Below, piece after piece: positions 1-8,400 of a stretch of 64,000 nt of DNA. The notes beneath the pieces are model-generated. The model saw only the letters and a program-made list of their open reading frames with translations, was not told the origin of the DNA and ran no database searches. The first letter of the stretch is position 1. Every line of letters starts with the position of its first letter. The position numbers were made by a program, and so were the translations under genes. The stretch is from assembly GCA_020744425.1 (NCBI GenBank), contig JAGMUV010000006.1, positions 2,914,001 through 2,978,000 of the forward strand, written 5' to 3'. Origin of the DNA: Dactylonectria macrodidyma. Taxonomy: Eukaryota > Ascomycota > Sordariomycetes > Hypocreales > Nectriaceae.

Positions 1-278
1 CTATAATTACTTAAATAAGAGCTAGAAGGAAATACTTCTAATTTCTTCCTAAGGAAGGACGGAAAAAGCGAGTAAATATTAAAATAACTCGTTAAAAGAA
101 CGTTAGATATAGCAGAAGGTTAACCTATCTATATCTGCATAATCTAGTAAAAAGACCTTATTAAAGTAAATAGTTAAATAGAATGAGCAATTATTAGTAA
201 TGAACTATTACTATATTTATAATATCCTAGATATATTAATATATTCTAAATATTATATACTTATTATATATACTTATT
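1..278 (+). mobile_element. RIP-damaged Ty3/Gypsy relic, left fragment
   Basis: This very AT-rich, stop-riddled DNA is the left-hand piece of the same degenerate retroelement that resumes at 7294. It was split when the intact element 279-7288 inserted. No open frame survives. By position it should be part of the relic's gag region (inference), because pol-like sequence follows after the insertion on the + strand. The relic's 5' LTR is not in the window. Confidence 0.55.
274..278. repeat. Target-site duplication, left copy (TTATT)
   Basis: TTATT directly abuts the left LTR at 279 and recurs at 7289-7293 directly after the right LTR. A 5-bp duplication is normal for Ty3/Gypsy integrase and fixes the element's borders exactly. 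Confidence 0.93.
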
Positions 279-732
279 TGTGACGGTCAAGGTTCCCAAC
301 GTAGTAAACCGTAACCCGACTGGTTTATGTTGGCAGCTGAAACGGGGCGTAACGTACTGAGCGTAGGGTGGCGAATCACGTCTGATAATGTCAAGAAGTA
401 TTCTTGAGTAATCAAATTGTATTGAAAGCTGGAGAGCTATCTGGACATAGGGAAGTGGGAATGAGTGAAGCTATATATACTATTCTGGTCTGCTTGGTCA
501 ATCGTGGCCGAACGTGCTCTTGTTCGACCATTTAAGGTTAAGGTTTCAATGGGAGCGATGGAGCGCGAGGAGCGTTGCTCCCTCGTTCCCATCGCTCCTG
601 TCGCTCCATCGCTCCTTCCCTGATTCGCCCGTGAGGCTGACTCATCAGCCTCGCCGCTTGGTTCTCAAGGTCCAAGGGTTTTGCCACCCTTCGCCACTTG
701 GTCCCTTGGACGCCTTAGCTTGGGTCGTGACA
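279..732 (-). repeat. 3' LTR (left copy) of the intact retrotransposon
   Basis: The 454-bp repeat runs from TGTGACGG to TCGTGACA (TG..CA ends) and matches 6835-7288. It contains a TATA-like run TATATATAC at 472-480 that also reads as a TATA box on the other strand, and a dyad-rich stretch around 550-620 (repeated GCTCC/GGAGC, GATGGAGCG). Read on the + strand it lies just upstream of the accessory gene at 834, so it could serve as that gene's promoter (inference). Confidence 0.95.
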
Positions 733-737
733 CGATG

Positions 738-747
738 TCTCCCTCCC
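738..747 (-). other. Polypurine tract
   Basis: On the - strand this reads as a purine run (GGGAGGGAGA) a few bases from the inner edge of the 3' LTR at 732. That is where the plus-strand DNA primer of an LTR retrotransposon lies. Confidence 0.7.
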
Positions 748-833
748 AATGGTCTTGTCCTCAAGGCCGTAGCTCCCCACTTGTGTTGGTTCGTCAAATT
801 TCCTTTCCTTCGTCCTGTCATCATGCTGACAGT

Positions 834-1515
834 ATGTCGGGCAGAGTCGTGAAACGTTCGACAGCGCGAAAAAATCGAGAAGTCGAAACTCTCGCAGAGT
901 TCGTTGAAATTTTCGGTGTCGAAATGACGCCGTGTGCTTTTTGCGCCCGCACCGGGCGTCCCTGCATTGTTGGGCCGGGTTCCTCTCGTTGTTCTGAATG
1001 CGTGAAGGCTCATCAATCGTGTGAGCGCTCAGGTTCCGAGGCCGCGACTCATGGGTGTCCTTCCTTGGTTGCTTTTCTGGTGTTTGTGCTGACTCACCCT
1101 CCTAGTCCTTAGAATCGTTCGTGAGAAGAAAAAGTTGCGTCAACAGCGTTTGGACACTCGAAACGAGTTGGCCGCCCTCCGTAGCTCCCTGGAGTTGTCA
1201 CAAAAGATGGTCCAGGACACCCAGGCTCAAATTATGGCGGCTTTTGCGAAGCTGGAGCGGATTGAAAAAATGGAGGATCATTTGGAGGAGAAAGGTATTC
1301 CTGCGGCGGAGGCCATGGATGCGAGAGAGGTGGAAGATTTAGATGAATTGGATCGTCTTGAAACGGAGGAGCGTCAAGGTGCTGAGGCGGGTTTCCTGGA
1401 TGCTGCTCAGCTTCCACCGGATGTGTTGGATACTATCGATTGGAATTCTTTGAGCTTTTCCGCTGGTTTCGACGCGGTGGTTGGTGAAAGTTCTTCAGCA
1501 AACGTTGGGCATTGA
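834..1515 (+). CDS. Accessory retroelement protein: zinc-knuckle-like cysteines plus coiled coil, antisense to pol
   Basis: Two open segments (834-1054 and 1113-1515) join across a proposed 58-bp intron (GTGTCC..TTAG, branch-like CTGAC) to give 207 residues. The N-terminal part holds a CxxC..C..CxxC cysteine pattern (residues about 37-60). The rest is a charged Leu/Glu/Lys-rich coiled coil ending in an acidic, Asp/Leu-rich tail. Fungal genomes contain many repeat-associated proteins of this layout, known from memory of the family; the function is unknown. The gene is transcribed against gag-pol, starts 102 bp from the 3' LTR and overlaps the last 83 bp of pol (1433-1515). An alternative splice (donor at 1057, acceptor ending 1105) also keeps the frame. 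A degraded counterpart is visible in the older relic at about 11400-11900. Confidence 0.7.
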
Positions 1516-4500
1516 TGAGGTGTTTGGCTGGTTCCCAGGTATTTTCGGCGTCGGTGTACCCTTTCCACTTGACCAGGTATTCCAATCGATTTCCCTTTTC
1601 CTCGTTTCTTCTTGCTTTGAGGATTTTCTCTGGCTCGTATTCTCGTTCGTCTTCAACTTCCATATCGTCGTCGTAGCCTGTGTCGACTTTGATTGTTCCT
1701 TCCGCTGATTCGAGTAATGAAATGTTAAAGACTGGATGGAGCTTGACCTTCGGTGGTAAGTCCAATTTGTAGGTGCTGTCTGAGAGCTTCTTGAGAATTT
1801 TGAATGGTCCGAGGTATTTGAAGTCGAGTTTTTTACTTGGGCGCTTTGTCTCGATGTTTTTTGTGGATAGGTAGACCATGTCTCCCTCCGAAAAAGTCGG
1901 TCCTTCCGATCTTTTCTGGTCGTAGTAGCGCTTCATTCGTTCTCGTACGAACTCGAGTTCCGTCCTCAGTTCCGTGTGTAGTTCTCTCAACTTGTCCGCT
2001 TCGAGGATTGCTTTGACGTTTTGGATTCCATCGTATGAGTCTCTATACGGGTCTGGTGTGTAACCAAATAACGCGTAAGCTGGTGTGGTCTTGATGCTTT
2101 CTTGGAGTGAGGTGTTGTAAGCGAACTGAGCCATAGGCAGCAGTTTTGCCCAATTGTTCTGCTCGTAGTTGATGTAACATCGTAGGTATGTTTCCACAAT
2201 CTGGTTGACTCGTTCCGTCTGTCCATCTACCTGGGGTCGGTAGGCCGTTGACATTCGTGGGTGCAGTCCTAGTTGAGCCATGAGGCCTTTCCAGAACTTA
2301 GAATCCAATGTTGATCCTCTGTCAGAGATGATCTCGTCAGGCATTCCGTGTACGCTAACAATATTTCGCATGAATATGTAGGCAAGCTGTTCGGAATCCG
2401 TCTGTTCGTTGAATGGTAGAAAATAGGAAAACTTCGTTAATCGGTCAACGATTACGAGTATGCTGTCGTAGTGTACTCCTGTAGCGGGGTCTTCTGAAAT
2501 CGGTAGTTTGGTAATAAAATCCATAGTGATCGATTGCCAAGGTCGCTCTGCGACTTCCAATGGCTTGAGCTTGCCGTAGGGCTTATGCCGTCGTGCTTTG
2601 GTGCGTGCACACAAGTCACATCGTTGTAGTACCGTCTGCACCACGTTTTTCATTTTCGGGAATTCATAGGTTCGTTTGAGTCGTTCCATCATCTTGGCTA
2701 TTCTGGGATGTCCGTGCAGTCTGTGTTCATGGATGTGTTTGACCAGAGCTTCTTGAAGGTGTGTTGGTACTTGCATTTTCCCCGTTTTTTCTTCTTCTGC
2801 AATGTCCTGGTTGTGTTCGTAAATCCCATGGAACAGTTGTTCTTCCGTGATTTTGTCGATAAAAGCGATTCTTCGAGTTTCCATGAGTTTTGCCTGCTGG
2901 ATGTAGGCTACTTGTCGTTGTTCATAGTGACCTTCTGGCGTCTGGTGCAGGATTTGATCTTGCACAATGGTTTGTTCTGTCTTGAAGTCACTTCGTCGGC
3001 TGATAGCGTCAGCTCGTCCGTTCTCTGATCCTTTCCTGTGGATGATGGCATAGTCGAATTCAGAGAGGTATTCAGCGTATCTGAGTTGCCTTCCGCTGAG
3101 TTTTTGTGTCGTTGCAAAATGGGATATGTTCTTGTGGTCTGTGTAGACCTTGACCTTGTGCTGACTTCCTAGGAGATAGTGTCGAAATTCCTTAAAAGCA
3201 TTGACAATTGCAAGAAATTCTTTGTCGTAGATAGGATAGTTGAGCTCGGCTCCGTGTAGTTTTCGTGAATAGAAGGCTATTGGATGTAGCTTGCCATTTC
3301 CATCTCGTTGTCCAACTTGGGCCCCTAATGCGTAGTCTGACGCATCAGTCTCTAATTCGACTTCTTTGGCGGGGTCGAATGTGGCTAGAACGGGTTCTTT
3401 CAGGATTGCCTCCTTGAGTGCTTGGAACGCTTCTTCTGCCTTTTGGGTCCAGATGAATCTTGTCTCCTTCTTTGTAAGTTCAGTCAACGGTATTGCGATT
3501 TTCCCAAAATTGCGTATAAACCTTCGGTAGTAGTTTGCGAATCCTATGAAGGATTGTACTTCCTTAAGGTTCTTCGGTCGTGGCCAATCTCTGACGGCCG
3601 CTATCTTCTTGGGGTCCATCCGAATTTCGTTCGGGCTGATGATGTGTCCCAAGAATTCTACTTCGTGTGTGTGGAATATGCTTTTCTCGGGTTCGACGAG
3701 TAGGTTTGCATCTTGGAGTGCCTTGAGAACTTTATGGACGTGTTCCGTGTGTTCTTCTTCCGTTTCTGAAAAGATTAGGATGTCGTCCAGATAGCATACC
3801 ACAAAGTCGTCGAGATGTTCTCTCAGCACGTGGTTGATCATTCGCTGAAATGCCGCTGGTGCGTTTGTCAAGCCAAACGGCATGACTGCGTATTCAAACA
3901 GTCCGAATTTCGTTCGAAATGCTGTTTTCCATTCATCTCCTTCCTTGATACGGATAAGGTTGTAAGCTCCCTTGAGATCTAGAGCTGTAAACCATTTCTT
4001 GTTGTGCAGTCTGTCTCGTAGCTCTGTGACTAGGGGCAACGGCGTTCGATCCTTGAGGGTAATGTCGTTGAGTTGCCGATAGTCGATAACGAGTCTGAGT
4101 TTTCCATTCTTCTTGGGCACAAACATGACTGGGTATCCTGCCGAGGACTTGGAGATTCGGATGTATCCTTTCCTCAGCATGTCTTGGAGGTATTCCTTCA
4201 GCGTTCGTAGCTCCACTTCGTTGAGGTTGTAGATGGGATAGAACTTTGGTTTTGTTCCAACTTTTAGTTCTATTTCGAGGTCCCATTCGCTGTGTTCTGG
4301 TAGTCCGGTTTCCAGTTCTTCTTCAAACAGCTTCTGATAGATGCGGTACTGCAAGGGTACGTTCTTGAGCCTTTCTTGTTTGTTGGTTGGTGTATGTCCT
4401 CCTTCGAAAGCTTTCTTCTGAAGCTCGAGGACTTCATCCATTTGCTTGAGTTTGCGTTTGACGAAAGCAATGGTTCTTCTAGTGCGGTTTGCTTCTTTTC

Positions 4501-5293
4501 TCGCACTGATATGTCGTGTCCCTTTGGGTGGTGAGGGGGTTCCTTCCTCATGCCATCCTTCTCCGTCGTCATCGGTAGAAGGTTGAGATCTCAATTCATC
4601 GTCTGACTCGTCGTCATCGTTGGAGAGTGCGTCGTTCCATTGCCGCACCTGGCCAGTTCTCCAATCAATCCATGGGTTGTACTTGTACAGCCATTTGTAA
4701 CCTAGGACCAAATCGTGGCTCATGGCAATCACATCGAACGTGATTCCTTGATTTCTTTCGTCGATTTGGACTTTGAGGTGATCAATCTCTCGGTCTACTC
4801 GTCCTCCATTCGAGGTGAACGGTTGTCCCTCCAGGTTCTCGGCTCTGTACGGTCTCTTCTTGTACTTCCATCTGAGTCCAAGTTCGTTGACCACTTCGGG
4901 GTCCATGTAGTTCTCTTCTGCACCGCTGTCTACCAAAGCGTTATACTCCTTTCCGCGTATTCGTACTGAGAGGTTGAACGACTTCTGTCGCTGTCCGGGT
5001 TTTCCTGCACTTCTGAGTGCCCTTGTAGGGAGTTCTTCCCTAATTTCGCCCGCCTGCGGCCCTCCTACAGGTGGCGTTCGTCGTTTGGGTTCCCGAGTGT
5101 TGCATTGTCTCTCGATAGTCGTCGTCGTTCTTGTCGAGACTTCCTGCTCTCCCCTCGCAGGGTTCGTTCCGTGAGGAATCGAGATTCTTTGCTTGTGACT
5201 TCTTCCGTGTCCGACAGATATTCTGAATCTTGTTCGGACTGTCCCTTGGAGTTGTTTTCGGGGTGTTCTTGTTCGCACTCCTGGCTCCTCCAC
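1433..5293 (-). CDS. pol: Retrotransposon Pol polyprotein (protease, RT, RNase H, integrase, chromodomain)
   Basis: The 1,286-residue open frame has domains in the Ty3/Gypsy order. An aspartic protease carries the LVDSGAEE motif near residue 118. Reverse transcriptase has YLDDILIF near residue 500, followed by RNase H. The integrase zinc-binding HHCC region ends with CDLCARTK near residue 890, and its catalytic core starts at TMDFITKLP near residue 925. A chromodomain (EYLVKWKGY..NTWEP) sits near residue 1240. The frame overlaps the gag 3' end by 229 bp and lies in the -1 frame relative to gag, so a Gag-Pol fusion by -1 frameshifting is likely (inference). The first ATG at 5293 need not be a real start. 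No internal stop is present. Confidence 0.96.
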   Translation of the reverse strand: MEEPGVRTRTPRKQLQGTVRTRFRISVGHGRSHKQRISIPHGTNPARGEQEVSTRTTTTIERQCNTREPKRRTPPVGGPQAGEIREELPTRALRSAGKPGQRQKSFNLSVRIRGKEYNALVDSGAEENYMDPEVVNELGLRWKYKKRPYRAENLEGQPFTSNGGRVDREIDHLKVQIDERNQGITFDVIAMSHDLVLGYKWLYKYNPWIDWRTGQVRQWNDALSNDDDESDDELRSQPSTDDDGEGWHEEGTPSPPKGTRHISARKEANRTRRTIAFVKRKLKQMDEVLELQKKAFEGGHTPTNKQERLKNVPLQYRIYQKLFEEELETGLPEHSEWDLEIELKVGTKPKFYPIYNLNEVELRTLKEYLQDMLRKGYIRISKSSAGYPVMFVPKKNGKLRLVIDYRQLNDITLKDRTPLPLVTELRDRLHNKKWFTALDLKGAYNLIRIKEGDEWKTAFRTKFGLFEYAVMPFGLTNAPAAFQRMINHVLREHLDDFVVCYLDDILIFSETEEEHTEHVHKVLKALQDANLLVEPEKSIFHTHEVEFLGHIISPNEIRMDPKKIAAVRDWPRPKNLKEVQSFIGFANYYRRFIRNFGKIAIPLTELTKKETRFIWTQKAEEAFQALKEAILKEPVLATFDPAKEVELETDASDYALGAQVGQRDGNGKLHPIAFYSRKLHGAELNYPIYDKEFLAIVNAFKEFRHYLLGSQHKVKVYTDHKNISHFATTQKLSGRQLRYAEYLSEFDYAIIHRKGSENGRADAISRRSDFKTEQTIVQDQILHQTPEGHYEQRQVAYIQQAKLMETRRIAFIDKITEEQLFHGIYEHNQDIAEEEKTGKMQVPTHLQEALVKHIHEHRLHGHPRIAKMMERLKRTYEFPKMKNVVQTVLQRCDLCARTKARRHKPYGKLKPLEVAERPWQSITMDFITKLPISEDPATGVHYDSILVIVDRLTKFSYFLPFNEQTDSEQLAYIFMRNIVSVHGMPDEIISDRGSTLDSKFWKGLMAQLGLHPRMSTAYRPQVDGQTERVNQIVETYLRCYINYEQNNWAKLLPMAQFAYNTSLQESIKTTPAYALFGYTPDPYRDSYDGIQNVKAILEADKLRELHTELRTELEFVRERMKRYYDQKRSEGPTFSEGDMVYLSTKNIETKRPSKKLDFKYLGPFKILKKLSDSTYKLDLPPKVKLHPVFNISLLESAEGTIKVDTGYDDDMEVEDEREYEPEKILKARRNEEKGNRLEYLVKWKGYTDAENTWEPAKHLINAQRLLKNFHQPPRRNQRKSSKNSNR

Positions 5294-6771
5294 GGCAGTC
5301 GTTGCTCGTAGAGATCAGGGTCGTTTCCTTCGTCACTAGTTTCAGGATATTCCTCCGCTGGAGTCCTTCGTACCATGGCCACCGTACGTGTTCGTGAAGA
5401 CTCGAGTTCCTTGGTAGGTTTCGGGAAGATAGCATTGACTACTTTTTCGTCCAAGTGGTCGATGCACTTGTCGTCATAGCAATGTATCCATCCGAGATTC
5501 TTGTGATCAGGCTTGGTCGTTCTAATTGCTCGAGTTGCCTCTTCGTCGTCCTGGTTTTGGACTATGTTAACCTGTTTCTTGCCTTGGCTCCTTGGCTTCT
5601 TCGCCTGTTCGCAGTTAGACGAATAATGCCCATACTCGCCGCAATTGTAGCATTTGATCTTGCTGATGTCTCTCGGTCTCCTCTCTCTTCCTTTCTGAAC
5701 GTTCCCCATATTCATGGGTCCGGGTTCAGTGCCGTGAGAGGTGTCAGGCTGTCTCTTTTGTCCCTGGTTGGACTGGTTCTTAGCCTTGTATTGAGGGTAG
5801 TTGTAGTTCCCCTTCTTTTCCTGGCGTCTCGCGAAGTTTCGATTGTCGATCTTGACTGCCGTTTCCATGTAGTTATCCAATGTCATCATAGCCTTGTCAA
5901 TCTTGCAGAGTTCGTCCTTGACATCTTCCTTGAGGCCTCGATAGAACCTATCCTTGAAGTATGTCTCATCCCAAGGTATTCTGGAGGCTACCTGAAGGAA
6001 GTTGGCGACATATTCGGATGCAGCTTTTGTTTGCTTCAGTCTCATCAGTCGATCAGTGGCCGCCTGTACTTCATCTACTTCCCCGAAGACCTTTTTCATC
6101 CTATCTTCGAATGTGTCGTAGTCTCGAAAGATTGTCATGGTCACATCGCTCGGGCTTCCTCGTACGTAATCGCTGAGGAATGGCTCGAACCATCCTAGCG
6201 CGCTTCCGGTGAGGCAGCTTCCTGCGAACTTGACACGGTTTTCGTGCTTGAAGAATTGCGTGGGGTAGTAGTGAAAGTAGGTGCGTAGCTCCGTCAGGAA
6301 TGTTTTGAGCTTCTTCTGGTCTCCGTCAAACTTGGTTGGTTTGTGAGGCTTGATGATTTCTCCGAGATCTTTCCCTCCATTGGCCTGGTTGGCAAGACTT
6401 TCGATGGTGTTGATTTGTTCGTTCCTGTGTCGGTTCCGTTCTTCATAGGTTCCGACGAGCTTGTCGACCTGTTCCTGCAGGGTCTTGTTATTGTTCCGGA
6501 GCCTCTCGGTTTCTTCCGCCTGCTGTGCCTTGCTAAGCTCGAATTGGGCGAGGTTTCTTTCCTCGATCTGCTTCATTCTTTCAATGGCTCCGTGCTGACT
6601 TTCGACCACCGCCATGAGGCTCTTGACACGTTCATGTAAGACTCGGATTCTTTTGTCATCGTCTTCATCCGAATCAGACATTCGGACAATGTCTTCTTCA
6701 TGGTCCTTCGGTGGGGAGTCCTGAGGCTGCATTCCCTTGGAGGATTCTCCAGTAGTACCTTTGGCAGGCAT
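5065..6771 (-). CDS. gag: Retrotransposon Gag polyprotein
   Basis: The 568-residue protein has an acidic N-terminus and a long heptad-rich coiled coil (residues about 40-125). A retrotransposon Gag capsid region follows (about 140-320, with TKFDGD and ALGWFEP motifs), then a basic linker and a single CCHC zinc knuckle (CYNCGEYGHYSSNC, near residue 375). The ATG lies about 60 bp inside the 5' LTR (6835). It packages element RNA. Its 3' end overlaps pol in a different frame, which is typical of elements that control the Gag:Pol ratio by recoding. No stop codon or RIP-like damage is present. Confidence 0.95.
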   Translation of the reverse strand: MPAKGTTGESSKGMQPQDSPPKDHEEDIVRMSDSDEDDDKRIRVLHERVKSLMAVVESQHGAIERMKQIEERNLAQFELSKAQQAEETERLRNNNKTLQEQVDKLVGTYEERNRHRNEQINTIESLANQANGGKDLGEIIKPHKPTKFDGDQKKLKTFLTELRTYFHYYPTQFFKHENRVKFAGSCLTGSALGWFEPFLSDYVRGSPSDVTMTIFRDYDTFEDRMKKVFGEVDEVQAATDRLMRLKQTKAASEYVANFLQVASRIPWDETYFKDRFYRGLKEDVKDELCKIDKAMMTLDNYMETAVKIDNRNFARRQEKKGNYNYPQYKAKNQSNQGQKRQPDTSHGTEPGPMNMGNVQKGRERRPRDISKIKCYNCGEYGHYSSNCEQAKKPRSQGKKQVNIVQNQDDEEATRAIRTTKPDHKNLGWIHCYDDKCIDHLDEKVVNAIFPKPTKELESSRTRTVAMVRRTPAEEYPETSDEGNDPDLYEQRLPWRSQECEQEHPENNSKGQSEQDSEYLSDTEEVTSKESRFLTERTLRGESRKSRQERRRLSRDNATLGNPNDERHL

Positions 6772-6816
6772 ATTGTCGAGACTTCGTTATTGCTCAGCGT
6801 GACGCGGCGTACAACT

Positions 6817-6834
6817 GAACAAGAGCTTTCAACG
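6817..6834 (-). other. Primer-binding region next to the 5' LTR
   Basis: The bases just inside the 5' LTR read CGTTGAAAGCTCTTGTTC on the - strand. No recognisable tRNA 3' end match was noted. Instead the 10-mer GCTCTTGTTC is the exact complement of GAACAAGAGC inside the LTR (7072-7081 on the + strand reads GCTCTTGTTC). This fits self-priming as described for the Tf1/sushi group. The 8-nt spacer between LTR and complement is longer than usual. Confidence 0.5.
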
Positions 6835-7288
6835 TGTGACGGTCAAGGTTCCCAACGTAGTAAACCGTAACCCGACTGGTTTATGTTGGCAGCTGAAACG
6901 GGGCGTAACGTACTGAGCGTAGGGTGGCGAATCACGTCTGATAATGTCAAGAAGTATTCTTGAGTAATCAAATTGTATTGAAAGCTGGAGAGCTATCTGG
7001 ACATAGGGAAGTGGGAATGAGTGAAGCTATATATACTATTCTGGTCTGCTTGGTCAATCGTGGCCGAACGTGCTCTTGTTCGACCATTTAAGGTTAAGGT
7101 TTCAATGGGAGCGATGGAGCGCGAGGAGCGTTGCTCCCTCGTTCCCATCGCTCCTGTCGCTCCATCGCTCCTTCCCTGATTCGCCCGTGAGGCTGACTCA
7201 TCAGCCTCGCCGCTTGGTTCTCAAGGTCCAAGGGTTTTGCCACCCTTCGCCACTTGGTCCCTTGGACGCCTTAGCTTGGGTCGTGACA
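6835..7288 (-). repeat. 5' LTR (right copy) of the intact retrotransposon
   Basis: This 454-bp repeat is the same as 279-732 by eye. In element orientation it drives gag-pol on the - strand. The TATATATA run is at about 7028-7036. Confidence 0.95.
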
Positions 7289-7293
7289 TTATT
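7289..7293. repeat. Target-site duplication, right copy (TTATT)
   Basis: It is identical to 274-278 and directly follows the right LTR. Confidence 0.93.
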
Positions 7294-8400
7294 ATATTAC
7301 TTTAAGAAACTTTATTATAATTACTATCCTATATAAACTATACTCTAGTTATTATAATAGTTTTATAATAGTACTAAGGCATAGGACTATAGAGTTATTA
7401 AATAGTTTAAAGGGATAGGAGTGGCTTAGTTCGAGCTATAAAATAACTTCTACTTTAAAGAATATATTAAAAAAGGCTTAATAATTAATAATTATATTAT
7501 AGAAGAATGCTATATATATAAATAAGAAAAAGTATAGTTATAATATAAATTACTAGAATATCTAACTAACTATACTATAAACTATAATAACTAAAAGTAC
7601 CTTAAGTATATAGAATACTTATAAGCAATCTATAAGAGGATTTATAAGATGTATAAAAATGGGTTTGACTTTAAAACCCGCATAAGAGGAGAACTCTGCA
7701 ATAGGCTATAGTATAAAGAAATCTATAAGCATATAAAAAACAACACTCACTATTTATAATAGAGCGATAGATAAGTATAGTAAAAGTAAAGACATTACTT
7801 CTAAAAAAGGCTCTAAGTATTATAAAAGGCCCTAAAGAGAATATAATTATAATAAAAGTCTGAATTAATAGAGTATAAGTAATAGTACTAGTAAACTATA
7901 GTACTATTATAAACTATATCTAACTAGAGTTAGTAAATAAGTTAGTATTATTATAAAAATATAAGAAATTTCTTTATAAAGTGTTGAATCTAGAAGGAAT
8001 ACCTTTTAGCTATAATAAAGAAAGGGTACTATAAGAGATTGATTACTTTAAAGTACTTATAGAAAGGAGAAACTAAGAAGTGGATTTTAATATCCTTAAT
8101 ATTAAAGACTACTTAGTAGTACTTAGATGACCTTAGTTATAAAAGTATAACTCTAATATTGATTAAGAGAAAGGCTAAATGCATTAAAAAGATATATCTC
8201 CTTAGATTACAGATAGTAATAGATATAACCTAAGATCTTAAGCTTTAATTAATAATAGAAATAGTAATAAAGTTATAAAGGAAGAAATAATAGATACTTC
8301 CTTACTTCTAAAAGGAATAAAATAGAAGTATTAATAAAGGAAAATATAATATATAAAACGAGTTATTACATTTATCTGAAAACAGTTTAGATAAATAGAT
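7294..8400 (+). mobile_element. RIP-damaged Ty3/Gypsy relic, gag-side region
   Basis: AT-rich DNA continues the relic interrupted at 278. Translation on the + strand shows only short runs between stops, most of them TAA/TAG where a Gln codon would fit (CAA/CAG to TAA/TAG). No domain is recognisable with confidence. It lies directly upstream of clear pol sequence, so it should be relic gag and protease. Confidence 0.5.

Larger units (their letters stand above)
279..7288 (-). mobile_element. Intact chromodomain Ty3/Gypsy LTR retrotransposon (chromovirus)
   Basis: The 7,010-bp element has two 454-bp LTRs, a TTATT target duplication, open gag (5065-6771) and pol (1433-5293) frames on the - strand, a polypurine tract and a zinc-knuckle/coiled-coil gene on the opposite strand near the 3' LTR. 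Read side by side by eye, the two LTRs show no difference, and neither coding frame is broken. Insertion is therefore recent and, unlike its surroundings, the element shows no RIP damage. The terminal chromodomain places it in the chromoviruses. It lies in opposite orientation inside an older relic of the same superfamily. Confidence 0.96.
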
